Assembly: GCA_002633025.1 (NCBI GenBank)
Contig: NMRB01000646.1
Coordinates: 118,284 to 182,283, forward strand
Length of the DNA stretch: 64,000 nt
From: Notospermus geniculatus
Taxonomy: Eukaryota > Nemertea > Pilidiophora > Heteronemertea > Lineidae
Direction: 5' to 3'
Part shown: one piece after another, positions 43,680-54,020 of the stretch
Numbering within the stretch: the stretch's first letter is position 1
Layout: the number at the start of each line of letters is the position of its first letter
Notes under the pieces: generated by a model
What the model was told of the DNA's origin: nothing
Databases searched by the model: none
What the model saw: only the letters and a program-made list of their open reading frames with translations
Translations under genes and position numbers: made by a program

Positions 43680-46600
43680 ATGGCGACCTCTCCATACTCA
43701 GAAGTTGAAAATGTGCGGTTGTTAGATGTTGATGTCGATCACGAAGACTTAGAAAAAGGTGTCTACCAAGTCTTAGCAGAATTGCGTAGCAGTTGGAAGA
43801 AGGAAGACATTAAAAGAAAGGTAAGTATCTCATGCTAAGTCACGACGACGCTGTGCGATGATAAGAGATATGGGTTCTTCTTTCCGCCGTAGGGTGGCGC
43901 AAGTGGAAAACACGCTTATTCTGTGGAATCACGACTTGTGATAATTTATGATAATTTATAATAATTATGATAATTTATGCCTGGTGCAAGTAGGTTCGGA
44001 TTGCCACTTTCGTTTTCATTCGCGTAGAAAAACTTACGTTACTTCAACCTCGTCCCCATGGCTTAATTTCTGCGAGTAGGTCGCCGACAGAGGAGAGGAC
44101 CGACGTTGACGAAGGACTGGAAGACCCTGGGAACGAACTTGACCAGTTGACGTTACTTATCTGTTCCGTCGCCGATGTGAGCAACAAGTTTTGAAACAGT
44201 CGGTCTGTACAATTCCGGCTGTTTGTATTTTATTTTTCCCTAAAACACAATCAGGTACCCATCCCGATTGCGTACGCCCCCTAACGAGTGACATTCTTTC
44301 CAGTACATTGACCAAAACAGTGCCCATGCAAATCGCACTTTTGTGTGCTACGTCACAGACGATTATGATGACGCAGTGGTTTTCCGCGTAAAAACCGGTC
44401 GCTTCGAGGAGTTTGTCGCTGGAGACATTGCCCAGAAGTGTTTTTTACTCTTCAACGAAGTCGGCGTGGGACCAAAAATGCTTTGTCGTCTGAAAAACGG
44501 CCTCTGTTGCGAGTACGTCAAAGGGAAGACATTTTCAAAGGAGGACGACCCAGAAAAGTTGAAGGATGTTTCTATAGCAAAGTAAGATTTGTGCCAGTTT
44601 GATGTCTTTGCTCTTTGATGCGCTTCGATTCCTCTTTGTATAAGCTTTTCTCCCGTTATCAAAGTAGCCAATGCCGAATGCCTTTTCTCTTCTCAGAAAT
44701 GTGGCTAAAGAACTGGCCAAGATGCATGCCAAAGAGACGACCAGACTTGCGGCAGAAAAGTACGAAATGACGAAGAAAAACACTCCGTGGAAAACCTACG
44801 ACCTTCTTATAGACGGTTGGCCTGCGTCCTATTCTGACAAGGAGTGTCAAGAAGCGTAAGCATTGAAGTGACCGTGATACAGCGTCATCACCGTCATCGT
44901 CAATGGGGATCCTAGCTACGATAGAGGGCAGCACACCGAAACCAGGTCCAATATGGATCCATTGATTGGCTCGCTGGTTTGGCGGCGCCAATTCTACGCA
45001 CCGTTGACGCCTATTGGTCATCTTTTGAGAATTACATGAACCGAAGCAGTTTGGGACGGCGCGCGGGGAATAAAGGGGGCAGTTCGACTCGAACTTGTGT
45101 TGGAGTTTACTAATCTACCTACAAAATAGGTTCTTTATTTTCGAGTCGTGTCGCTCTGCGATGCACGGTGGCAGAGAAAACGTTTATGTTGTTCCGTATT
45201 CTCGTTAGATCAGCAACTTTCTCTTACAGATTAGACAATCATGAATTTCCCACAAAAGAAGAGTACCTCTCCGAAAAGACAGAAATGGAGAAAATGATTA
45301 GTGACCTTGACCTTCCATTCGGGTTATGCCACAATGACGTTTTTTATGGAAATGTGATATTCAACGAAGAAGAGGGTTCGTTCATATTTTTATGCTACAC
45401 GCGGCCCGAGCTTTTAATTCCATGCCACGCACAGTAGTTTTACTTCTGCAGTAAAAAAACTGGTATTGTTGGCGGAAACATTGAATTATCGCCAAAAGAC
45501 GGCGCTGATGACGCGACTTGAGCCGACGCCGCCGTAAGATATGTCTTGATTGGCTGAAACACGGCGAGCATGCCGCAGATCATCCATCGCTATGGCCCCA
45601 ACGTGGTCCTGAAAGGGGATCACTGATTGGTTAGCTAGTTTAGCGCCAATTCTAACACGCACTCCTAGTGACCCCTATTGGTCATCTTCTGAGAATCGCG
45701 TGCCGAACTGAAGCAGTTCGTCGGAGCTCGAACGATGATACGGGAAACGGTTCGAGACTGCGGTGGTTGGAAACTTGCCTTATCAAAAAGAAGCTAATTG
45801 TGTCATGTGCTACACCGATATCGTTTCAAATCGATTTGCAGCACGTGCAACGAAGTTTTTGTTATTTGGGGGTCCAAGATTGGGAGATACGTCTCAGCTG
45901 AGGTCACGAAGTGATTGCATAATTGACCAGAAACCTTTTTTCAGACCGTGCTGTCGTGATTGATTACGATATATGCGGCTATAATTATTATCTATTCGAT
46001 TTGGCCGGCTACGTCGCTGCCGCGGCCCTCGGCTTCCCCAAGTCGACGCGAACAGACGAGATGCCGTCTCTCTTCCCGCCGGAACAGATGAGAGACATCT
46101 GCCGGGCATATCTTGAAACACTACGGCGTGTTGATTCATGGGATCGTGACGTCATGGATGAAGATGTTGAACGCCTTTATGTCCAGTTGGTGAAAATGTC
46201 TTTCGTTAGTATTAATTTGCGTTTTATTTTACACATTGTACTCTTGGTTAAAATGAGTCAATGGTAAAAATGAGTCCGTCCATTTCGTATTTTTTATTAT
46301 TATTCGTATAAATTATTATAAGCACTAGGTAAAGTTTCTGATCGGAGAGCCCGCCAGAGTGAAAGTTACCGCGCCCCCTTCGGTTTACCCGCTATCCACA
46401 ACTGCTTCACTTCGTAGAAGTCGCCGCGTTTGGTCAACAGATGGCGTCAGGGCCTGGCCCGAGTTTTATAGCCTATCAGCACGCTGCTTTAACAACTCTT
46501 TGGCCCGTTGGCAACGGATTCTTGTGCTACCATGGCTACTAGATCACATGGTCCGCTCAGCCAATGAAAAAGTGTCTCAGGCCAGCTTGGTTTACTGGTT

Positions 46601-47652
46601 GCTCGACGCGCTCATTGGTCGAATCTCTCAGCGCCATCTGTTGACCAAACGCGGCGACTTCTGAAGTGAAGCAGTTGTGGAGAGCGGGTAAACTGAAGGG
46701 GACGCGGTACACAACTGCGTAGGGAGTTTCAATGAAAGTAAGCACCAATAAATTCTTGTTTCTTTTCCAGTACTTTGTCTTGTACATAGTGGCAGTCGCC
46801 AGTTACCTGGCAGCGTCTCCAAATGTCCATGGTTGGAAAACCCGTCATATTGAACACATGTGGTAAGACCCACAATTTGCAAAAGCGTGCGAGGACAAGT
46901 TGTTTTGGCGCATTTGACACTCTTAACCTCGTTTTCATGCCTGTGACGATTTATTCCCACGTGGCCACGGGGTTTTACGGACTCATAGTTTCAGCGCTAT
47001 GGCTACCCGAAGCACAGCGAACTATGCCATCGGCACGTTTGCGAAAGTCTCACTGTGTAGGCCTACACTCCCTCAGTCACCGCCCAGGCGTGGCAAAATC
47101 TGATGCCCCCGTCTTCCTTATGCCCCCGTCATTGGGTTAGGAGTCTTGGTCTCTCTGGAGTCCAATGGGGACGCTAGCTCGACAGAGGGCAGCACACCCA
47201 AACCCGGTCCTAATACAATGGGCGCCTTTTGTGTGGGAAAATGATCAGGACCGGGATGTCAGTTTCATTTCAATAGTTTTAACCACTAGTGACACCTATT
47301 GAAGAAGTCGGTTCTTCAGAACCACTTATTAAACGGGGGTTGCATTTAATAGGGAGTTTTCGCAAAGCCCCCGAAACGCCAACGCGAACGTCTATCCTTT
47401 TGTTCGCTGCTCTCTTCGTGGCATCGAACAATAGGATTGGCGTTCGCGTTGGCGTTTCGGGGGCTTTGCGAAAACACCCTAATATTTCGTGGAAAACAGA
47501 CGTAGAAACTTTTAGTCTTAAGCCAGACTCCTCATCTCATTTTCAATCCCCTTTTCAGGTGCGCCATCAGAGACTGGAACTGGTACAAGAAGGAGAAAGA
47601 GAGGTTTATATCAATGAAGGTCCCGGATGTCCCTCCCATACATAACAAATAA
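43680..47652 (+). CDS. Ethanolamine kinase-like gene, copy 2
   Basis: Paralogue of the gene at 38333 with identical intron phases. Exons: 43680-43820, 44304-44581, 44697-44855, 45230-45375, 45945-46204, 46771-46862 and 47559-47652. All are open and in phase, 389 residues. It keeps VGPKMLCRLKNGLCCEYV, AKELAKMHA, HNDVFYGNVIF and VIDYDICGYNYYLFDL, so the catalytic and metal-binding residues are intact. It differs from copy 1 by one extra acidic residue near KTFSKEDDPEKL, by the residues between HND and Asn, and in the C-terminal WHxxG-like segment. Exon 4 again ends at a weak donor (GTTCGT). Both copies look functional. Whether they differ in substrate cannot be told from sequence. Confidence 0.88.
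46369..46707. mobile_element. Long-arm MITE in intron 5, kinase copy 2
   Basis: Arms of about 75 bp, including CCCTTCGGTTTACCCGCT and TTGGTCAACAGATGGCG, are inverted with few mismatches. TA flanks both ends. Absent from copy 1, so inserted after the duplication (or lost there). Confidence 0.9.
47350..47481. mobile_element. MITE in intron 6, kinase copy 2
   Basis: TAGGGAGTTTTCGCAAAGCC at the left pairs with GGCTTTGCGAAAACACCCTA. The pairing runs about 40 bp per arm (CCCGAAACGCCAACGCGAACG region). Not present in copy 1. Confidence 0.9.
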
Positions 47653-48131
47653 AGGGGCATGGAGCTCTAATTAAGCCATGCAAAAAAAATGGTTGGTTAG
47701 AATCCCCTCCCGCCATTGAAGTCATCCCCTCCTTAATTTTTTTTTATTTTTTATTTAAATAAAACAACACAGTTTTAAAGGATAGAAAATTATTTCTATT
47801 TCAATTCATACCTATTACATTGGAATTTCCTTCAGGTTGCCATGGTTACCATGGTAACATGCATCTCAATAAAAAAAAATTAAAAACCTCCCGTCCTCCT
47901 CAGAAAATTGAGAGTGGACGGATGCTAACCAACTATTTTTTTACATGGCCTTAGTGTCGCCTCCTTGGTTGTTTGTCACTGGGAATTAAGGGTCGTGGGA
48001 TCTTTAATTCAAAAAGCCCCTGTCACTTTACGGGTTCGCATATCCTTTGTCGGGCTGATAGTGAACAATAGGTTGCTCACAAATGGATAATACATTTTTC
48101 CGTAAAGTTACATTCGTGAATAAGGTCCTGT

Positions 48132-48220
48132 AGATTGGTTCCCGAGTCTTTGCCGCTCCACTCCCGGGGTGCGACTGTCCGTTCCACGGGAGTGGAGCCC
48201 CGGCAACGGGAACCAGTCTA
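48132..48220. mobile_element. 89 bp palindromic element with 7 bp target duplication
   Basis: TAGATTGGTTCCCG and CGGGAACCAGTCTA are inverted, with CTCCACTCCCGG/GGGAGTGGAG inside. AGGTCCT flanks both sides. Related ends occur near 37194, 41985 and 43226. Confidence 0.75.
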
Positions 48221-48555
48221 AGGTCCTTGGTCTTCCGAGAGTCAAATTATGGTGCCATCAATCCGCAGATGTATTGTTGCGCATATCAAAGAGGCAGTTG
48301 ATTGTATAATTGCCCTGTAATTGCATTTAAGAATTAGGAATCAACTAACAATGTACCGGTACAGGGGGTTGGCTTCAATTTGTTTTTAAAGTTTTTGTAA
48401 CCACGTGCAGTTGGCCACTGTGCGCCAAATGGTTTGAAAATCTTTCGTTTTGTAAAAAACACGAGTTCTGCATTTCCACGGCAAATATTAATGCAATATT
48501 GCTCCAAACGCAAAGAAGTCTGACGCGATGTGTTGTACAATTCCTTTATTCAGCA

Positions 48556-48561
48556 AATAAA
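48556..48561 (+). other. Polyadenylation signal, kinase copy 2
   Basis: AATAAA in the shared 3' flank, matching 42311 of copy 1. Confidence 0.5.
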
Positions 48562-48850
48562 ACCCCTTATATTCAAAATTCGTCTTCCTCTCAATGGGAC
48601 TCGTCGCGGGTAGTGTTATATGGCCGTATAGGCCAGAGCTTTTCTTCTTGGAGGGAGAGGGGAGACTCTCGAATTGTCCAATTTTATCTTAAGTCAGTTC
48701 TGCATGACGATTTTCAAAAAGTTCATCCGCTTTTAGAAGTTTTATCAGTCCCCCGCTCCCCCGTCTAAATAGGCCTACACGGCCCTAGTAAGCCTACCGC
48801 TCTGCCGGGCCTTTTTGGAGGGGTCGAGTGAGTGCGGGTGAGACACTGAC

Positions 48851-48901
48851 CTTGGAGGAATTATACTGACAGTACAATACTGTCAGTATAATTCCTCCAA
48901 G
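48851..48901. mobile_element. 51 bp palindromic insertion, 7 bp target duplication
   Basis: Two 24 bp arms beginning CTTGGAGGAATTATACTGAC are separated by CAA. CACTGAC flanks both sides exactly (48844-48850 and 48902-48908). Same family as 29702-29742. Confidence 0.92.
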
Positions 48902-49540
48902 CACTGACTGAGTAACCTGTGAGGTACCTTGTAGGCCTATCCGGGAGGCCTTCTAGGTGGAACACTGCGGGTGGGGAAACTGAGCGACGTGTCACGTGTG
49001 AGGTGGACAGATTTTTGAGCCTTTTCGTCCAAAATGAATACCGAATGATCCAAATTTTGCGCGCTAAAACCGCACCTCGACTTGCCCTCTGACTATGTCT
49101 ATTACACATCTATAGTAAGCATCCAGTTGGCCCTTGCCTTTTCATTAGACTCTAAAGCACCAACGATCTCCGTAACTGTGTCCGGGGGCTCAGCCGAAGA
49201 CAACTTTTCGTTTAGTTCTCAGACTAAGGGTAGGGGGCGACACTATCTAGTCTCAGCTGTGATGGAGGTGAGTGCGAAGTTTTTCTCCGAAATTTGACCG
49301 ATTTCTCCGTGATAAAGACTATGTATGTCATCTTGATGGCGATAACTTGATTCATTATATTTCCAAAATTCCAATTTATGGTAATATTGTCGTGCGGTTT
49401 GGTTTGTAGACATGTTTTGCGTGGTTTTACGCGCGACGCACGTCATGCCTCATGGCTTGCTTGTCCGCCTGTTTTTAGCCCGCTTGGCCCATAGGCCAAA
49501 AGGGCTTATGCTGTGCTTGGCACCTTTAGTGGTGGTCTGT

Positions 49541-49570
49541 CGTGCGTGCGTGCGTGCGTGCGTGCGTGCG
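49541..49570. repeat. CGTG microsatellite
   Basis: Seven consecutive CGTG units. No gene is seen around it. Confidence 0.95.
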
Positions 49571-49666
49571 TTAGTGCGTGTGTCCGTAAACTTTTCCCTT
49601 GTCAGATGGATAGAAAAGGTAACATCCAATGACAAGACATCTGTTGAACATTCCAATACGATATTA

Positions 49667-49819
49667 ATGCCCGCTGTACACGATCAAATTTTTCATCCAA
49701 TTTTTTTGGAAATTCAGATTCTGGGCCTATTGGGGCTTCAATGTATAAACCCACATGTAGGCCTATATTGAGCATATTCAGAAAATTGGATGAAAAATTT
49801 GATCGTGTACAGTGGGCAT
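49667..49819. mobile_element. MITE with TGCCCGCTGTACACGATC ends
   Basis: ATGCCCGCTGTACACGATCA at the left pairs with TGATCGTGTACAGTGGGCAT, followed by AATTTTTCATCCAATTTT and its complement. Confidence 0.88.
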
Positions 49820-49919
49820 AAGACAGGTTCAGCAAAACTAACAGGACAAACAAGAGCAACGCAAAGCATGTGCAAATCCCACCGAACGAAAGTTGCCTTC
49901 GTTGAAATGTTAAGAACCA

Positions 49920-50440
49920 GAAGGGATATTCAAGTCAAAGATCACTGAGTCAAGGTCAAAGGTCGTATCATGACGGATGCGGTGCAAGTTACACCTTTGA
50001 CTGCTTACACACCTTCCCTGAAAATACTGACCCAAAATTGCAAAGTTATAAGCCGGAAGGGATATTTATGTCAAAGGTCACAGGGTCATGATCAAAGGTC
50101 GCACCGCGACGGGTGTGGTGCGCAACATACCTTTGACTGCTCACACACCTTCCCTGAAAATACTGGCCCAAAATCTGCCTTCGTTGCAAAGTTATAGGCC
50201 GGAAGGGATATTTGTGTCCAAGGTCACAGGGTCATGATCAAAGGTCACACCGCGACGGGTGTGGTGCGCGACAAACCTTTGACTGCTCACACACCTTCCC
50301 TGAAAATATAGCCGTAAATTCTGGTTTCATTGCCAAGTTATAGGCCAGAAGGGATTAGGACGGACTGATGGATGGACAGACTGACTGACGCACAGGGGTT
50401 TCTCCATATCCCTACCGAACATTCGTTCGGTGGGAAAATA
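49920..50440. repeat. 130-140 bp tandem repeat with retroposon-like tail
   Basis: Three to four direct units built on GTCACAGGGTCATGATCAAA, CACACCTTCCCTGAAAATA and AAGTTATAGGCCGGAAGG. They end in GACGGACTGATGGATGGACA, CAGGGGTTTCTCCATATCCC and an inverted CGAACATTCGTTCG. The same tail occurs alone at 60600-60700, which suggests a retroposed element ending there. No reverse transcriptase was seen. Confidence 0.7.
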
Positions 50441-51083
50441 AGTGATTCCTTGACAGAATTCTCAACTTTGCTAACGATGTCACACTAAATCAACCTCTTG
50501 CAACAGCAAAATCATTTCCTATTCAAAGAACGTGCCACAAATGAATTACTTTCAAATTTTTCTTTAGAATTTCATTCTCAGAAGTTATCACGGGATTTTG
50601 GTTTTTCTCGTGAAACGCTGTCGCTGCATCTCAGAGATATCACCTCGACAAAGCGGACTGCAACCTCATAAATAGTGTTTCGTGAAAAATACCAATTCAG
50701 CGTGGGATAATCGATTTTCCTCTCACAGTGTGAAATGCCACTGCCTTCAGCATACGTCAATCTCTAACCATCACAGGATTGAATCACCCCCCTCGTTACT
50801 CTCAACAGCATTTTAAGAAGCATCTGGGAAACCACACAGATGTACATGTATTCTGGTATCAGAGAGGCCATGAACCAAACAGAAAGTCATACTAAAGGTA
50901 TTTCCCACAATATTCGATCAATAAGAACTGTGTCAAGCATATGAGGCTTCAGTTGGCAGTTTGATTTTTCAGGCCAATATGTATCGCTTCAAATAAATTA
51001 TTGCTTCAAAGTTAACACATGGCAAATTTCACAAAGTCACAAAGGAGTAATACACCCACAAAGAGATTTACCAATGGCTTTAA

Positions 51084-52072
51084 GGGGCATGTATAGAGGC
51101 AACTGAGTGAAGTACCACAAATGGGACCCATCCAAAAAATCCAATATCCGTGAGGTTGACAGCCAGAAGGGCATGGCCATCGGTGTCTATACATGCACGG
51201 CTCACTGTGCACTGCACACACACACTAATTACACAAGCCCCATTGTCTTTACCAGACATTACATCACCTCACCTCGCGTGCAATCAAACTCCAAACCACA
51301 AGCCTTTCCGACGAAACAAGTAACGTAAAACGCATCAGAATAAATATGGCTAGAGACAACGAGCGGCGAAAATTGCGATTTTATCGCGGGTCGTCCAGAA
51401 TCACTGGTGAAATTTGCACTGCATTTCCAACTTCACAAAATCATGGGAGCTGCCATAATGAGTTGCTCGAACTACTTTACAGGTTCAACTCGGTCAGTCG
51501 GGTCACAACCCGAACTCCATAAATCCCTCGAGAATCTACTGTTTTGACGTCATAAAATGTGACCGACATCGTTACTCGGGTTGAATGCAGTCCGAACTCG
51601 ACCACATGGTGACCAACAGCAAAAAGTCTTAGCATTCAGTGGAAAATGTGTAGTGGGATGCGCAACACAAAATGTGCAGCTGTGCGAGACTACGTGGAAA
51701 ATGGCAGCTGCCATGTTTTGTGGAATTGGCAATGAAGAGCAAGTTTCACTGGTTATTCTGGACGACCCGCGAGAACATCGCAATTTTCGCCGCTCGTTGT
51801 CTCTAGCCATATTTATTCTGATGCGTTTTACGTTACTTGTTTCGTCGGAAAGGCTTGTGGTTTGGAGTTTGATTGCACGCGAGGTGAGGTGATGTAATGT
51901 CTGGTAAAGACAATGGGGCTTGTGTAATTAGTGTGTGTGTGCAATGTACAGTGAGCCATGCATGTATAGACACCGATGGCCATGCCCTTCTGGCTGTCAA
52001 CCTCACGGATATTGGATTTTTTGGATGGGTCCCACTTGTGGTACTTCACTCAGTGGCCTCTATACATGCCCC
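51084..52072. mobile_element. Foldback element, TTAA target duplication
   Basis: Ends GGGGCATGTATAGAGGC and GCCTCTATACATGCCCC, flanked by TTAA on both sides, as in piggyBac- or Kolobok-type transposons. The two arms are about 380 bp each and each carries a similar 69-73 codon frame starting MKYHKWDPSKKSNIREVDSQ. Those frames exist because the arms are copies and are not claimed as genes. No transposase in the core. Confidence 0.88.
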
Positions 52073-52175
52073 TTAAGTTGGACTTATGTCGATAATGGCA
52101 ACTGACAAAACTGTTGCATAAGATTTTCCTTTATATGGCTATCATTACCCCTCGTCTACATGTCATTTACTCTTA

Positions 52176-52433
52176 CAGTACAGGTCACAATTGACATCCC
52201 TAAATTCGCGTAACTTAATACGCAACAACTCACAAGCCATGTTACGCGTAACTTAGGAGGTGAGTTACGCGGTGAGTTACGCAAATTTCGCTAGCTACGC
52301 AGTGATTTACGAGGTGAGTTACGTGATTTTGGTGAGTTACGCAGTGAGTTACGCGAAACCAAAACGGTGAGTTACGCGTAACTTACGAGTAACTTACGCA
52401 AAGCCATAGGGATGTCAATTGTGACCTGTACTG
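52176..52433. mobile_element. MITE packed with GGTGAGTTACGC motifs, copy 1
   Basis: Ends CAGTACAGGTCACAATTGAC and its complement are inverted, followed by ATCCCTA. TA flanks both sides. The interior holds at least five GGTGAGT and several GTAACTTACG motifs. Copy 2 lies inverted at 53011. Confidence 0.92.
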
Positions 52434-53010
52434 TAGCTGTCAAAACTTCCTTCATTACCATACATGTAGTTCAGTGTGTTACCACTGCAGTGGACATGTA
52501 GCAACTGGTGACAATACCTAGGCCTTCCACAATTGGAAACTTTGGAAAACGCCACAACGAGATTTGTTGCATATCGATATGTCACAAAACTTCCTTCATC
52601 CCGTAATTCAATGGTTTACCACTGCACTGGACATGTAGCAATGGTGACATGACCTAGGCCCTGCACAAAGAAATTTGTTGCATATCGATATCTCACAATA
52701 CCTTCCAGCAGCCTGAACCGTATGGACACTACATACCTGAAATGACAAGAAAGTACAGACGATAAGAATACAGCACATATTGCGAACAAAATGTCCTATG
52801 GGACAAATTATCTGGGGACGAATTGTCCTCTAACCATTGCATCCCAATGTTTCAATGCGCCAAATGAATTGACCAATCAACTGCAGCAGTTATGAGTCAG
52901 TCTTAAAATTTCTTGGAAGGGGGAATAGCTGTAGAAGTGCAAAATCTTTGGAAAGTGATGTAGAGTAATAGAAGTGATATCGCCACTGCAGGAGGCACCA
53001 CTGAAAAGTA

Positions 53011-53265
53011 CAGTACAGGTCACAATTGACATCCCTACGGCTTCGCGTAAGTTACTCGTAAGTTGCGTAACTCACGGCTTTGGTTTCGCGTAACTCACTG
53101 TGTAACTCAAAATGGCATAACTCGCCTCATAAATCACTGCGTAGCTAGCGAAATTTGCGCAACTCACCTCGTAAGTTACGCGTAACATAGCTCGTGAGTT
53201 GTTGCGTAAGTTACGAGTACGCGTAACTTACGCAAATTTAAGGATGTCAATTGTGACCTGTACTG
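53011..53265. mobile_element. Same MITE family, inverted copy 2
   Basis: Reverse-complement copy of 52176-52433 with TA target duplication and the same terminal CAGTACAGGTCACAATTGAC. The interior motifs are more diverged (AACTCACCTCGTAAGTTACG). Confidence 0.92.
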
Positions 53266-53935
53266 TACTTATTATTCCAACAGCTGGGGCGCCATCTGGG
53301 TTGCCGCGGCTTCTCTTGAACTGATGTATGGTAATGAGAAGATTGGAGCCCTTAATTAATGAATCGGGTACATATCCACCACCCCCAGGACTCATTGCAA
53401 TCAAAAATGCATTGGCTAGAATATCAGCTCCAGTCAAATCAGGACATTAGGATTCTCGTCAGGAAATCAACAATCCTTGAGGTGATTAGACCAGAGATAT
53501 GTTTGAATCGGTCCATTGTTGGGTTGATTTGCCTGATGATGGTTTCTTTAAATGATGTCATAAATCAACTGGAATACCAAGGTCTCACATTTACATTTTT
53601 CTACCAAGTACATCATTGCCCTAACTTGCCCCTCATTGCCAATGAAATAGGGGCAGTGTAAGAGTACTTTCGAGAACAGTGGCAACTTAAAGATAATATA
53701 TCACGACTTCATTGTTTACATTCAGTGTTTGTAAACATGGATGTTTACATGATGTTATTTTGGATTTTTGGGACATGCCAACCCACCAAAATGAATACTT
53801 TTGGAATCAACAGAATTTCTAGACAGGCATGCCACCACCAAATTACTCATAAGACAAAGAAAGCCTGGACATAAACAAACAAAATGTAAATAAACAATGA
53901 ATTGCCACGAAAATACCCGTGATACATTATCTTTA

Positions 53936-54020
53936 AAGCCTAGTGTACATTGCCTTGCGACTGGAAGCAATTACCGGCGTTCAGTTGCTTCCAGTCGCAA
54001 GGCCAATGTACGCCAGGCTT
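53936..54020. mobile_element. Short palindromic MITE, TTGCGACTGGAAGC family
   Basis: AAGCCTAGTGTACATTGCCT and CAATGTACGCCAGGCTT form imperfect ends, enclosing perfect CTTGCGACTGGAAGCAA arms. TA flanks both sides. A larger relative is at 59464-59894. Confidence 0.88.

Larger units (their letters stand above)
42640..48610 (+). repeat. Tandem duplication, unit 2 (ethanolamine kinase copy 2)
   Basis: Second unit of the duplication at 37740-42380. It shares the 5' flank and donor at 42819, all coding exons and the 3' flank through AATAAA at 48556. Unit-specific insertions are at 46369-46707 and 47350-47481. Confidence 0.85.

Noticed and set aside
51107-52049. Two near-identical small proteins facing each other
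   Set aside because: They are the two arms of a foldback transposon; arm identity alone preserves the frame.
53228-53437. Minus-strand frame with a GGGGYVPDS segment
   Set aside because: Gene-like in style, but half of its end lies in a MITE, no neighbouring exon could be joined, and the family is not recognised.
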